Below are positions 24,482 through 36,833 of a DNA stretch of 64,000 bases, piece by piece. Position numbers and translations under genes: made by a program. Source of the stretch: Gossypium raimondii (taxonomy: Eukaryota; Streptophyta; Magnoliopsida; Malvales; Malvaceae). Numbering within the stretch: position 1 is the first letter of the stretch; every line of letters starts with the position of its first letter. The DNA lies in contig NC_068575.1 of assembly GCF_025698545.1 (NCBI RefSeq), forward strand, positions 62,381,980 to 62,445,979, in the 5' to 3' direction. The notes below the pieces were generated by a model. That model saw nothing but the letters and a program-made list of their open reading frames with translations, was not told where the DNA came from and ran no database searches.

Positions 24482-26083
24482 CTAAACGAGGCAATAATGA
24501 TTTGAATCACTTAATAAAGAAATAGATTCCTCCTCGAATTCTGCTTTGTCACTGTCATAGACAACCAGTACTGTTCCGGTCAGTTGTTTAGCCTTTGCAG
24601 CTTCCAAATCCCAATCTGTTCTAACCAAGACCACCATCATGGTCAACACACATGAGCCTTGTGCAGCCATTAGTCCAAGCCATAGTCCCTTGAAATCAAA
24701 CCCAGCAAAGAAAGCTAGCCATATTGCAACCGGCATGCCAACAAGGTAGAAGCAACCGAGGTTTATGTTGGCTCCTACTTTGGGCCTGGCAGTGCCTCGT
24801 AACACACCACAGCCTGTGGTTTGTGGGCAGTTCCCGAGCTCGCATAAACCGATTATCGGCAAAACGAGGGAGGTTAATGCTATGATCTCTTTATCGGCGG
24901 AGAACATAGTAGCCCATATTTTCCTAACTGTTACGGCAAATACAAGTGCTGAAAACCCCAACATGAAGCCACAATGAAGGCCTACAAAGGCGGCGAGTTT
25001 AGCTCTTTTGGGTTGGTTAGCACCGAGTTCGTTCCCTACCCTTGTTGATACACTGAAGCTTAGTGAAGATGGGAATATGTAGATCAAGGCTGTTGTTTGA
25101 ATCAAAATGCCCATTGAAGCAACGGTGGCTTTGGGGTTTAACAACAACCCACATAGAAGGATCATGATCTCGTACCACCACCATTCAAGGCAGACTGAAA
25201 TGCAACTTGGAATGGCTAAATTCAATAGGGATTTCCATTCTTTAAAGCACTCCATTGAAAACCCTCCCCATGTCTTTTTATGAACTTTGAAGTAAAGGAT
25301 ATAGATTATCAATGAGGCTACAAGGTTGAAGTTGGTCCATACACCACTAAGAGCAACACCTTTGGTTCCTAATTTGAGATGGTATACGAGAAGGTAATTT
25401 ATTGGTACGTGGAGAAGAATTGATAAAATGGCACAACATGTTAGAGGTAAAGTTATGGATTGGGTCCTTAGATAGATTCTCAATGGGTGTAAAAGGGATT
25501 GAGCTAAGAGATCAAGGATGGAGTAAATAAGATATGATTGTGCTTCAATGGCTATAGCTTCATCTTGGCCACAAAGTGTGAGTATTTTCTTCATGTTTAT
25601 CCATAGAAGAGAAATGGGTAAAGAGGTAACTAAAAGCAATAGCACCGTTCTTTGCAACGTGATGCCAAGAAGGGTATACTTTCGAGCACCAAAAGCTTGT
25701 CCACAAATGGATTCCATTCCCATGGCAAGACCCGAAAGGATAGAGTAACCGGTGATATTGGCAAAGCCAATGGCAAGTGAACCACCAGCTAAAGCAAGTT
25801 CACCGAGTTGACCGAGGAAGAGCATGGAGATCAACGAGCGGGAATATAACACGAGCCCCGTTAGTATCATGGGAAGAGCTATCTTAGCTATGGAAATGGC
25901 TTCCTCGATTGCAAGAGACACAGAAGGCATGGCCCTTTCAAGCTTTTCGTCTTGGTTCCATATTGGGCTTTTAGGGGTAAACGATGGGTACATGTTGGAC
26001 CCTTCGTTGGCTTTGATAGGGAGAAGGTAAGGCACGTTTGGATTGCAAGTGCAAGTGTCATTAGAGGATGTAAATTGACACAT
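24482..26083 (-). CDS. MATE efflux transporter, DETOXIFICATION 48-52 type
   Basis: A single uninterrupted exon encodes 533 residues. Two MatE repeats are visible, at about residues 65-225 and 285-445, with about twelve hydrophobic segments. Family hallmarks include SMLFLGQLGELALAGGSLAI (86-105), ICGQAFGARK (126-135), LEWWWYEIMILLCGLL (299-314), RVGNELGANQPKRAKLA (348-364) and the GLCELGNCPQTTGCGVLRGTAR stretch near 411. These proteins exchange a cation (H+ or Na+) for organic substrates. The intronless structure and the EWWWYE and NCPQTTGCGVLRG motifs place it with plant DTX48-52 proteins, several of which act in Golgi or late-endosome membranes and influence hormone or senescence traits (family knowledge). 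The substrate cannot be read from sequence. The start is the first ATG, about 80 bp below a TATAAAAA on the same strand. Confidence 0.93.
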   Translation of the reverse strand: MCQFTSSNDTCTCNPNVPYLLPIKANEGSNMYPSFTPKSPIWNQDEKLERAMPSVSLAIEEAISIAKIALPMILTGLVLYSRSLISMLFLGQLGELALAGGSLAIGFANITGYSILSGLAMGMESICGQAFGARKYTLLGITLQRTVLLLLVTSLPISLLWINMKKILTLCGQDEAIAIEAQSYLIYSILDLLAQSLLHPLRIYLRTQSITLPLTCCAILSILLHVPINYLLVYHLKLGTKGVALSGVWTNFNLVASLIIYILYFKVHKKTWGGFSMECFKEWKSLLNLAIPSCISVCLEWWWYEIMILLCGLLLNPKATVASMGILIQTTALIYIFPSSLSFSVSTRVGNELGANQPKRAKLAAFVGLHCGFMLGFSALVFAVTVRKIWATMFSADKEIIALTSLVLPIIGLCELGNCPQTTGCGVLRGTARPKVGANINLGCFYLVGMPVAIWLAFFAGFDFKGLWLGLMAAQGSCVLTMMVVLVRTDWDLEAAKAKQLTGTVLVVYDSDKAEFEEESISLLSDSNHYCLV

Positions 26084-26161
26084 CTCTTTTTTTATTTGTA
26101 TTAGAAACGAGAATAGAGAGTTTTGGGAGGTGGAATTGAAGAAAGTGGGGGATTACAAGGG

Positions 26162-26169
26162 TTTTTATA
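26162..26169 (-). promoter_or_regulatory. TATA box of the MATE gene
   Basis: On the minus strand the sequence reads CTATAAAAACCC, about 80 bp upstream of the MATE start codon. This predicts transcription from about 26130 and a short leader. Confidence 0.6.
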
Positions 26170-26699
26170 GTGGGTTTTGATGGGGAGGGGGATGACTCTT
26201 ATCAACTTCACACGCATTTTACTAAGCCATAAGACTAACCCACTTTTCTTTTCTTTTATTTTCTTTTTTGTAAGCTTCTATATGTCGTCTTGTGCCAATG
26301 CAAAGGAGCCAAAAAAAGAAATATAAAATGATTCGAGATTAAAGGGCTTTAACCCAAATTTTCAATTAGCATTTGAAATCTAATGAGTCAAAAGTGTCAT
26401 CGTGGGATGTCTTTGGGGTCAAACTTTAACACACGAATTTAGTGATGAAAAGGTCAAAAAAATAAGGCCTACGAAGACCGTCTATTGAAAGTGTGTACAC
26501 TTGCCGTAAGAGGTAACAAACTTGTACCAATTTTATTTCTAAGATCATTGGTACTCACTGTAACCCTTTAACCCTTTCTAAATAAGGAAAAGGAAGCATT
26601 TAGTTCAGTTTTGTTGTTGCTTTTGTTGGTAACTTGAAACCCCATTTGGGATTGTTGTGTCTCAAGTGTTTGGTGCTTTACAAAAGTCAAGTAAACCTT

Positions 26700-27072
26700 G
26701 GGTTAAATTCTATTGTTAGCCCTATACTATGCAAAATTCATGGATTTAGTTAATGTACTTTAATTCAATCAATTTTTTAGTCATTGTACTTTTCAAATTG
26801 GTTAATTTTAGTCTATTTATTTTTGAATTTTAAAATTTAGTGAGTAATGTAGAAATAACAACCTCACGTGGTATTACACATATCATGATAATATATTTTC
26901 TGTATCAGATTTTGGAAATAACAAAATTTAACTTAATGAATTTAATATTGTTTGGGGAGGATTGAAATTTTAAAACTTGAAATGTACAGGGACTAAAAAT
27001 GACCAAATTAAAATATATAGATTAAATCCACAACTTTCGTAAAGTTGAGTGACTAATGATAGAATTTAACCT
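26700..27072. repeat. Foldback MITE with ~65-bp inverted arms
   Basis: The left end GGTTAAATTCTATTGTTAG and the right end, whose complement reads GGTTAAATTCTATCATTAG, are inverted. Pairing continues for about 65 bp ('catggatttagttaatgtac' against 'atatatagattaaatccac'). The interior is AT-rich and non-coding. It lies about 600 bp upstream of the MATE gene. Confidence 0.65.
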
Positions 27073-27329
27073 AAAGCTTTCTGTTGGGGAGTTTTGATTG
27101 AAATGAAGTCACTACAAATATCTCCGTGAAGACCATGGAACATTGTTTGGTGGTTAAACAATGATGGTTCCATAGATGAGTGGGTTTGGTCTATAGAGAG
27201 CTATATATGTTTTGCAATGTATGTTCATTTTAGGCCCCTTCCCAAATATGGCATGAGTCCTAAGCCCGTCGTTTTGGCGGCTCCTTTTGTGGCCTTCAAT
27301 CTAATTTTTCTATTCTTTTTTCTTATTAT

Positions 27330-27785
27330 GTGTTTTTGAATTATCCCTGAACTTGATAACATTTTTCAATTTGGTTTTTGAACTTTTTTTTAGTTCTTTT
27401 AGGACCCGGCAACTTTTTCCAATTCGATCATTGAACTTGAATTCCATTAAGGAGTAAGGATGTGGCACTCTGAGATTTTGTGACATCATCACCTAAAAGT
27501 TAAAAAAACAATATATCAAATCTAAAAAATACAAAAAAAATTAAAATTATTAAAAATAATAAAGAAATTATAAAATTATTACTTTTCAAAAAAAAAATCA
27601 GATGATAATGTGCTAGTGCCACGCCATCATTCCTTCACAAAAACCAAGTTTAGGGAGCAAATTGAGAAAAATATCAAATTTTGAGATGAATGTGGACCAA
27701 AATAAGTTAGGGACTAAAGTGAAAAAAGTTACCAAATTCAAAAACTAAATGTTATTTTATCCTCTTTTTAAACCAATATTAGCAC
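27330..27785. repeat. Foldback-like repeat (family D)
   Basis: Complementary words near both ends ('gaacttgataacatttttca' on the left; 'aaactaaatgttattttatc' on the right), plus inner GTGGCACTCTGAG against CTAGTGCCACGCC, support a degenerate hairpin element. Boundaries are uncertain. Confidence 0.4.
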
Positions 27786-29866
27786 TACAATTTGAGGAGG
27801 GGATATCATTGTAAAGGTTTGAACTATGAATCATAAGATGTGAATATAGAACTTCAAATATTTGCTACTTTTGATTGTTGACCAAAAAAACTTTGTGTTT
27901 AAACACAAATTAGGAAATTCAGTGGTGAATCTTGTCATCGAATTAAGAAAATCCAATAGTGGATCTCACCATTAAGGTTTGAGGAATTCAAGTAAAATAT
28001 CGAAAACAAATTTGAGGCCTGATTAAAAACTTTAAAACTAAAAACCTTTAAGGGATTTAATGAGAATTTTAAAAAAAATTAAAGGACCCAAATAAAAAGT
28101 TCAAAAAAAAAAAAGAGGAACTCAATGAAAATTTCTCAAGATTTTAGCCATTGACATCTATAACCTTTTAATTTGGACACAAAAAGTAAAGTAGAGAGAG
28201 GGAGTAAACGCCCCTAGTGATTGAAAAACGTGTGGAAATTTATGGAAATGGAAAGATAGAAAACTATACAAATGTTTAAAGTTTGATAATTGATACCTTA
28301 CTTGATTCTCCAGAAATAAAAGAAGTTTGAGTTCCCATTTATTTGCTACCTTTAGACTGAGTCCAAGGCATTAAAATAACCAACTCTTTTTAATTGGAGT
28401 CCCACCACCATTTTTCGGAGGACTCTAATTTTGTGGCTAGGTGGTCTTCCACCTTTCGGTGGATCCCTTGGAAGCTTTTGTTGCATTTAATAATTATACA
28501 ATTACGGTTTTCGATTCTTATAAGAAAAGTATACAAAATACCATTCATTTAAACTATTTAACACGTTTTGTAAATTCTCAATTTGAAGTTTTGTCTTCAT
28601 ACGCTGTTATTGGAAGTTCAAATGCTCAAAGAGAGACAAGTTCCCACTAGGTATAGTCCTAGTAGTAGGATTCTTACGCCACAAGTGCCTTATATGTTGT
28701 AAAGAATAGGGGTTTGATCGGTTTGACAAGGGATAACAATAATTAAATAAATAGTTACAAAATTATAAGATTGGTTCAATTGTCAATTGTTTATCCTAGT
28801 TTTACAATTTTTACCAATTCCGAGCGGTTTGTTTAGAGCAAGGATGAGGTAGAATATAAAATATTGTTTTATTCTTAGGACCATGGCCATTGTCTACCCC
28901 TATTCAAAGGTCGATTCAACCCCCAATTCCAAGGCGCTACATTGGTAGATTCTCAATTAAACCGATCCAATCGATCAATTCAATTCAGTTCAAGTAATAC
29001 TAGTAACCATGCACGCCTATATACTCGATCTTCTTCGGCATCCAATGTATTGTTTCTTCAAGTATTCAAGCTCCTAAAATAATCAAGAGCTATCGTGGTG
29101 TTGAGGGATTAAAGGACCCTAAATAGACAACAATTTATATACTTGTTTCAAATGAGTTAAAAATCTCTGGAAAGATCCCTAAAGAAAAATTATATAATTA
29201 GAAGTGAAAATAGGGATGCATGTAGGGGTGTTAATTGAATTAATAGAAGTATTTAAAAAAACCAGCACCGTTAAAACTTCAGAACATAATAATAATAAAG
29301 CTTCAGTTATAAAAGGACGAGATATGGTTGTGATGGGAAATCAATCCAAACGAAACGGCTGCCCTAATTTACAATGATACAGAAAAAGTCAATAATCCAA
29401 CACCATTTTGGTTTTGAACAAGTCTTCAATACGACTTTGAACAATAATATTAGCACGCATGCACAACCAAAATTTTGAATTCTTTTTTCTTACAAAGAAT
29501 AATTAGGTCGCAATAATCCCATCTTCTTCATAAGGTGGCTTACCCACTGATTAAGACCATGCATGCAAACTGGTCGGGTCTTCTTGTAGGTGTTTTGTCT
29601 GTATGTTGAAGAAAAGCATCCATTTTTTTTCTTCACCAAAAAAGCTATGATATGGAAGAAAGTTGGCCAGATATTAACTTCACCTAATTGAATGATAAAG
29701 ATGGCTATTTTTTTTTCTCAAGGTGAAGAAAAGTATCTAATAATATGCATCAGCTACCAACTTCAGTATTTGCATTGTAAAACGTCGGTTTAAAATAGTT
29801 GGAGGTCGGGCATGAAGTTTCAATCACTGTATCAACATAGCTATAGACAGGGTCCTAATAATCACA
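27786..29866. other. Intergenic sequence, no gene seen
   Basis: AT-rich DNA. An open frame at 28441-28650 begins only with GTG and has no recognisable domain. No RNA gene is seen. Confidence 0.5.
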
Positions 29867-29894
29867 CCCATTGCCCATTGCCCATTGCCCATTG
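29867..29894 (+). repeat. Short tandem repeat (CCCATTG)x4
   Basis: Four perfect head-to-tail copies of the 7-mer CCCATTG, followed by CTG. Confidence 0.9.
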
Positions 29895-31239
29895 CTGAAA
29901 TTATAGTAAGGCCCCCGTTTTTAGAAAAAGCCTAGCCTAAAGCTCATAATGAGCAGTAAGCCCATTAGTTGGTGTTAGTTATTTGTCTTCAAGTTTAGGG
30001 TTTAATCCGTGAATTTACTTGCTGTGGGTTTAGGATTTTAAGGTTTAAATTTGAACTTGCATTGTATCAAGAAATCATATATATCAAATCTAAACCTATC
30101 ATCTTCAAAATATAACATTATCAACGTACTCATATTTTATGAATAGTTGATGGATATGCTTCAAAAATAGATATAAAATTTTAAATTTTCTGTAAGAATT
30201 TATATTTATATTATTATTATTTAGACCCGTGATTGAATTGGTATTGTTAGTTAATCAAACTCCAATTGAATTAATATTATAAGTCAATTGAGCACAAATT
30301 CTATTGGAATATGACTAAAAGTTATTGTTTTTACAAAGTAGATTATATTACTATGAGAGAATGTTCTTGTCTTTTAAATTTTCTTATATATTAAAATACA
30401 AAAATAAGTTACATTATTATAAGAGCTTTTTTAAGATTTTTATATAGAAAATAATTTTCTATGCATGAACAAGTTTAAAACTAAGACACCATAAGTTTAC
30501 ACAATGTAGTGGATCTTGGTGTTAAGTTTCGTGGGTCTAATTAAATTTTCAAAAATTAAAAGTTTTAATTAAAATTTTCAATTTTTAGAGGGCTTAATAG
30601 AATTTTAATTAAACATTTTCAAAAGAAAATTTGAGGTGCTTAATAAGAACTTCTAAAAAATTCAAAAAAATATTAAGAGGCTTAATGAGAAATTACAAAA
30701 TTTTGGGGCATGTGTAAAACTTTTATAAATTTTAAAGAGCATAACAACAATTTCTTAAATTTTTGGGGTCGAAGGTGTATATAAAATCTTGAGTGATGTG
30801 TATATGTTGGAAGATTATTTGGAGATTAAAAAATAGTTGTTCTAATTGTGTTTTTATTTTTATTTTATATTTTATTAAATTTAAGTATAAAATTAGGCTC
30901 GGACTAATTTGATCTATCCAATTCAAATGATTTGAAAATTTTAAACATAATCCAAGGTCAAAATGGCTGAGCCAAGTTGGCCACTTGGCCCATAAAAACC
31001 TAATTGTCCTTGTTGTTAGTTATGTAGCTAACTAAAACATCCTAATTAAATTCTCAAAATATTAATATCTTATCTATTAGCTCGAGTACTAAATATTTGC
31101 TCAAATATGATAAACACGTATACATATTACATGAACAACTTAGATTTAATTCGTTGAAAAAAAAGGTTTCCAAACATTATGGACATTATTTATGTGATAA
31201 TTACATCTTATATAAAATAAATTTAACACCTCATTTTGT

Positions 31240-31494
31240 ATGGTATTCAAAATGAGGAGATGGACATATTTTATGGGAATGGGGTCCTTAGATTTGAATG
31301 GAGAAAGCAAGGGACTATTAAGTAATGATGAGCCATTTTCAAGAAAAAGAAACTATTGGTTTGGTGGGTCGATTTTGATAGTATTGTATACATCTCTTTA
31401 TTATCTATGTGCGGCTCTTTCAATTCTTATGCTTCTTTTCGCCATCTATGAATTCTTAGCTAAGACATTTTCTTGGGTTTTTAAATTTCATTAA
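31240..31494 (+). CDS. Doubtful small membrane ORF (84 aa)
   Basis: An ATG opens MVFKMRRWTYFMGMGSLDLN and later FGGSILIVLYTSLYYLCAAL, a hydrophobic stretch of about 27 residues (about 46-72) that would span a membrane once, with a basic RKR just before it. The codons look more protein-like than the surroundings. I recognise no family, and no neighbouring exon or TATA is clear. It may be a relic exon or chance. Confidence 0.2.
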   Translation: MVFKMRRWTYFMGMGSLDLNGESKGLLSNDEPFSRKRNYWFGGSILIVLYTSLYYLCAALSILMLLFAIYEFLAKTFSWVFKFH

Positions 31495-32399
31495 ATTCCT
31501 ATAAATACTGTTTTTGAATAGTTTTAATCTTTATTTTATTAAAATATTATTTGATAAATGTTAGATGTAATGATAAAATAAATTGAAATACCGGTGAGAG
31601 AATTTAAGTTCAAACATTGAAGTCAATTGTATCTTTATTTAGTTGACATCGATACTAGTATGGCAAGTCCAGGAGGACGTAGATTTGGGCATACTTGAGT
31701 TTATTTTTTCTGAGGTTATTGAATATGTATTATTAGAAGTGGGCATTGTATAAAAAAAAGTTCAAACATTGGAGACAATGTTGTTAAGAGTGGCAATAAC
31801 GAATCTCAAAAGGATTAAATTCGATTGACTGTTTGAATTTTAAATATAGACAATTTAACATATTTTTTTGATGTTAATATTATAGTGTTATATATTATTA
31901 TAGATTTAATTTCACGTGATAAAATTTACATAATATATAAATAAAATAAAATAAAATAATAATAAAACGACTCGGGTTAGGTTAGGCTTGGGGCTTTGAG
32001 CGTTAGCGTCTAAGTTCAACCCATATTTTAAACAAGCTTAACTTTATTTCACGAACCCATATTTCACAGCTAATATTTTGATTTAAACCCTCTCAAATAT
32101 CATGTCGGACTTTGAGCTTAGACAAGTAATTCAGTCCTTAAAAAAGTCTAGGCCATTGAAACTTTCGGATCTCAATTTTGAGTCTCATTTTATAAAATTC
32201 ATATACGAGTTCTTAGTTCGGATTTATTCTGGTCTAAGTCTCATCATATGTTTGTCCCCCTTCCATCCTGATGTATTTGGATAATAAATCTATTTATTTG
32301 TGCATTGTAATGATTGATTTTGATTATAATTATACATATACATCAATTTTAAACTGATTTGAAAACTATTTTTCAACTAAAAGTTCATTTCAGGGAAGG

Positions 32400-32735
32400 T
32401 TTTCATATTGAATTTTAGTTTAATGTGTAATTTTATACATGAACTTTGATTTTGTGCAATTTTATACATTAAATTTTGATTTGATCCAATTCTCACAAAT
32501 TATGAACACAATTATTGATATAATTTTATTTTATGTTTATATATTGCATACACATGTAATTAAATTTTATCCAATATAAAAGTAAATTCATATGTTTAAT
32601 TATGGCTGAATTAAAATTAAAGTTTTATGTAATCGCTTAAGGGTGGTTCTTTTTTACAAAAGGAAATTAAAGTTTTACTTATACATTTAAACCAAAATCA
32701 AAACGTTACATGTACAACTAGATTAAATTAAAGTT
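32400..32735. repeat. Dispersed repeat family F, diverged copy
   Basis: 'ttttatacatgaactttgat' and 'aattaaattttatccaatat' echo the copies near 20.7 and 22.7 kb. Right-arm complementarity ('aaccaaaatcaaaacgttac') ends near 32710. Confidence 0.4.
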
Positions 32736-35084
32736 TGAGAATTATAATTATAAGAAAGTTAGGATATAATGGAAGATTTTCAAAGTGAAATTAATTAAAA
32801 GATGGAACAAAATCTTAATGGTTGTGTTATAGGTTAGGTTAAGAGATATGTAAATATAATTGGACCATCCTTTTTCATTTTCTGTTTATAGGACCAATCT
32901 TATCAATATAATTGATCTGTCAAAACTGCAGAGTTTTAACCTAAAGTTATTATAGCACCGAGATTTTTCGATAGCTGCATTATTTCGTCGGAAATTGCCT
33001 TTATTGTTATTTATATGTGTCTATTAAATGTGAGATGGCCGACAATGTTATATTTTAAGTCGTAAAATTGGCATTCCTTGTATAATATTTTATTTTATAT
33101 CCATATAATTAAATCATGTATTTTGAATAAATTTAAAATATATATTAATTTTATTAAATTTGAGTTGGAGGATTTTATCTAACAAACCCTAATTAATTTT
33201 AATTATTTAATATATTTGACTTCAAAATGAATATTTTGAAATGATCTTGTTGTTTAATATATGGGATGGTCCTTTTTTCCTTCCTTATTTTGCATTTGTT
33301 AAATGATGAATTTTATTTGTAAAAGACGAGCATTTTATATTTATTTAATCTTATTCATTTCATATTTGTATATAGTTTTATATACATAAATTAATCTATA
33401 TTTTATTTAAGTTCTGGTGAGTTAGTGTCACGAGTTAGAGATCTTGTGAAAATATCATTCGGTAATTAAAATAAATTATATTATTCAATGATATGAGAAT
33501 TTGAACTCATGTTATTTACATTTTAATTGTACTGTGCATACGATATTATTTCTATAAATTATATATTTATATTGATAATGTTATTGACTGAGTTGGTATT
33601 GCAAGTCAACTCGACACTAATAAAGATTGATGACAATACTTGTAATAAACAATTGTAATACATTTAGGCCTCGTTTGGTTATTGGTGTAATAATATAAGG
33701 AAAAAGTTTATTTATTACTTATGTATTGCAATAGTTAAACACGAAATAAGAAATAGTTAGTATATATAAATTAAAACTTGAAATTAGAAAGATAAGTAAA
33801 ACTCTCAGTAAAGAATAAGACATTTTCAATATAAGCAAAAACATTACCAATTGAAATAGTTACTACTAAAACATGTGTAAACACAACATTAGTATTCTTA
33901 ATACGACGTATTTATATGTTTAAATTTTATTTTACTCACAAATTAATCTATCTTTTCATTTTAATATCCTGTTTATTTCATGTATTATCATTAATTAGTT
34001 TCAAATCATACATATGTTATATTTAAACATAGTTTCCACACTGATAGAATTTAGAATAATTATTTTTAAAATATTAATATATATGAAAGGTACGTAAAAA
34101 CATAGTAATATTTGTAGGTAGTAGCGACAATAGAAATACAAGTACTCATGGTCGTTAACATTATAGAGCAAAGTTTGAGTCTTGTGTCGCCACTTCCTCC
34201 TCAAATTTGTGAGGAAAAAACAAGCAAATGTGTGATAAATGTCTACTTTTTAATATTAATAAGGAGAAAATTAAGAGGTAGGGGACCAATCATCCTTCAT
34301 TAAACCCTAGGGTGGGTCAGTGGCACTGAGAAGTAGTTCAGAAGTTTTAATTCAATTTTCTTACACCAAATGACACTTCCCCAATATGGTGAAATTTTAT
34401 ATAAGATTCAAATAGAGAAATTTTAATTCATTTTGTATAAAAATATAAAAATGCCAAAATAAATTATCCATTATAATTTATAAAAAATAACTAAGTCAAA
34501 AGTATTCCTAGTTATGGTTCTAATTGGTGATTAGTGAAATGTATGATTACTTAATTAATTTGTATCGATAATAAAAATATTAAGCAATTTTGAGGGATGT
34601 TGAGATTAATTTAGATAGAGTCTAGGAGCAATTTTATCAATCAAGGCCCTCAATTTGAGTCAAATGGATGTTGAGATTAATTTCACTCAAGGTGAAAACA
34701 AAATTGATGATATTCTACAATGCAATGCTGAGATTAACTTCAATAATTAATTATGGTTTAGGTCTTTTATTTACTTTATTTATTTCTCTTTCACAATCAC
34801 AACAAATATTTATTCGATTATTATATAATTAATAATATTATTGTCTGTGCTTTTTTATTTTTATAATATAATTATTAATATTTATGTTTAATTATTTGAT
34901 ATCTAAAATACAAGAAACCATTTTGTTTATGGTTTATATGTTTATTATTCGTAAATAATTTTTTATTTACAAACATATTCAGTATAGGTTCGTAAACATG
35001 TTCATTTTCACAAATAAATTAATTCAATTTAAATGAGCGAACACGAACTCAAATAATTTATTAATGAAAAGATAATTGAATTTT
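32736..35084. other. AT-rich intergenic sequence, no gene seen
   Basis: Nothing coding can be supported. The minus-strand open frame at 34001-34204 is Ile/Tyr/Lys-rich, as expected by chance in AT-rich DNA. Confidence 0.5.
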
Positions 35085-35530
35085 TTTAAATTGCCATAAT
35101 AGCATTATTAACCTTCAATATTTATTTATTTTATCAATTTAGTCTTGACTCTAAAAAATTAACCCTCAACATTTACTCATTTTGTAATTTGGTATTGTTT
35201 TTGCGTTTTTTTGTGACATTGAAAATTAATTCTAAAAGAATGAGAAAAGATGAAAATTATTATCTTGTAGTGTTGGACGTTTCTATTTTTTTATCAAATT
35301 TAGTTGATAAAATTATTTTTTAGCTTTTAAGTGAAAGAGTAAAAAAGAGTAAGACTCAAAATACACAAAATTACACAATGTGTAAATGTTGAGATCAATT
35401 TTTAGAATTAAGATTAAGTTCACATAATATATAAATATCGAGGTTTAAAGTTGACATCATTAATGAGCTAGTGACCAAAAATGATAAAATTGAATAATAG
35501 AGTAACTAAAGAACACCTCGAAATCCAAAC
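35085..35530. repeat. Foldback MITE (family B copy 1)
   Basis: The left arm contains 'tatcaatttagtcttgactc' and 'aaccctcaacatttactcat'. The right arm contains 'aaatgttgagatcaattttt' and 'aagattaagttcacataata'. A second member with the same order of words lies at 61.2-61.98 kb. It is non-coding. Confidence 0.55.
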
Positions 35531-36085
35531 GATTACATACGATATAAATAGACTCGTATTAACTATTTATAGTTGGGTTAGTAACTATTAATATAATTTT
35601 CTCTAAAATTTTATAAGAATTGAAGACGTGGAGAATGGTTATTATATATTTTCTATTACATGTATTGAAATAGAGATGAATGAAAAAGAAGGGATATAAA
35701 CCCTATAAGATGGCCTGATAGTGAAGGGTACTTACAATTTCAGGTGCGGACTGAGTTTGAATCGGGTTAGTCAATTTAATTATACAGGGTTGTTGTAATT
35801 GAAAAAAAAAAAAGAAAAGGAAAAAGGGAGAAGGAATATGAGTAGAATTGAAAAAGGGGATCATAGAAGGACCGGGAGTAGACCGTAAGACAAAACAGTT
35901 AATTTACAGCTAATCCGTTTTTTTAATTGTCGAGCCCCTATTTGTCCAATACGTGTGCGCTGTTTTAGCGCCTCGCTCTCATAACCATCACATCATCAGT
36001 CATCTTCAAAGAAGAAAAAAAAAAGGTTCCGCGATTTCCCCACGCGGCCACGCCCTTTCCCCCGTCCTCTTCGTTCTTTTTTACC

Positions 36086-36093
36086 ATATAAAT
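36086..36093 (+). promoter_or_regulatory. Likely TATA box of the DREB-type ERF gene
   Basis: ATATAAAT follows a GC-richer promoter patch (about 35940-36080). Initiation about 30 bp downstream would fall near 36118, which argues for the ATG at 36153 over the one at 36120. Confidence 0.4.
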
Positions 36094-36152
36094 CCAATCC
36101 AATCCCCAACCCATTACTCATGATTCAAATTTCTGCCATATTACACACAAAC

Positions 36153-36833
36153 ATGACTGAATCTGATTCTTCTTCAACCAATGTGCCCCCAAAAGACCAG
36201 CCGCCACCACCAACTGTTCCAATCCCTGACGCTCCGCCGCAAGAGCAGTCGCCGAAACCATCATCCACTCCATTGGTCTCATCGAAAGAAGGCGTAAGTT
36301 GGAATTCCACATCGAGAAAGTTGCCGGCGGTTTACCGGGGAGTAAGAAGCAGGAGTGGGAAATGGGTGTCCGAAATACGTGAGCCGCGTAAAACGACGCG
36401 TATATGGCTAGGGACATACCCTACACCTGAAATGGCAGCCACCGCGTATGACGTGGCTGCTCTTGCCCTAAAAGGTCCCGACGCGGAACTGAACTTTCCG
36501 GATATGGTTCATTCGTATCCGAAAGTGGGTTCTACATCGGCAACTGATATTCGTGCCGCCGCTGCTAGTGCCGCCGCTTCTAGACTACTACCCAAGGCTG
36601 TTACCAATACTGGGTCATCATCAAAAAACGAGGACACCACATCGACTACTGCTATGGAGATTACATGTTCAGGTCAAGAATTTATCGACGAGGAAGAGCT
36701 TTTAAACTTTCCCAATTTGATGGTGGATATGGCAGGGGGAATGCTAGTAAGCCCTCCAAACTGGATAAACTCACCACCTTCTGATGATTCACCAGATAAT
36801 TCAGATGTAGATACACTATGGACTTACACTTAA
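36153..36833 (+). CDS. DREB-type AP2/ERF transcription factor (ERF026/027-like)
   Basis: An intronless gene of 226 residues from the ATG at 36153; an in-frame ATG at 36120 would add eleven residues ([11 protein letters not shown]) but lies too close to the probable TATA box. The amino end is Pro/Ser/Gln-rich. One AP2 domain (about residues 61-116) reads [20 protein letters not shown] ... [20 protein letters not shown] ... LNFP. The Val and Glu of the WVSEIRE core are the DREB-type determinants for DRE/CRT (CCGAC) binding. RSRSGKW, one residue shorter than in CBFs, and [14 protein letters not shown] resemble the small DREB A-4-type ERF026/027 group. The acidic carboxyl tail [20 protein letters not shown] and terminal LWTYT suggest an activation region. 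A nuclear activator of stress or developmental genes is inferred from the family. Confidence 0.9.
   Translation: MTESDSSSTNVPPKDQPPPPTVPIPDAPPQEQSPKPSSTPLVSSKEGVSWNSTSRKLPAVYRGVRSRSGKWVSEIREPRKTTRIWLGTYPTPEMAATAYDVAALALKGPDAELNFPDMVHSYPKVGSTSATDIRAAAASAAASRLLPKAVTNTGSSSKNEDTTSTTAMEITCSGQEFIDEEELLNFPNLMVDMAGGMLVSPPNWINSPPSDDSPDNSDVDTLWTYT

Noticed and set aside
36118-36417. Minus-strand open frames antisense to the ERF gene
   Set aside because: They mirror the GC-rich AP2 coding strand, have no domain and no promoter of their own.
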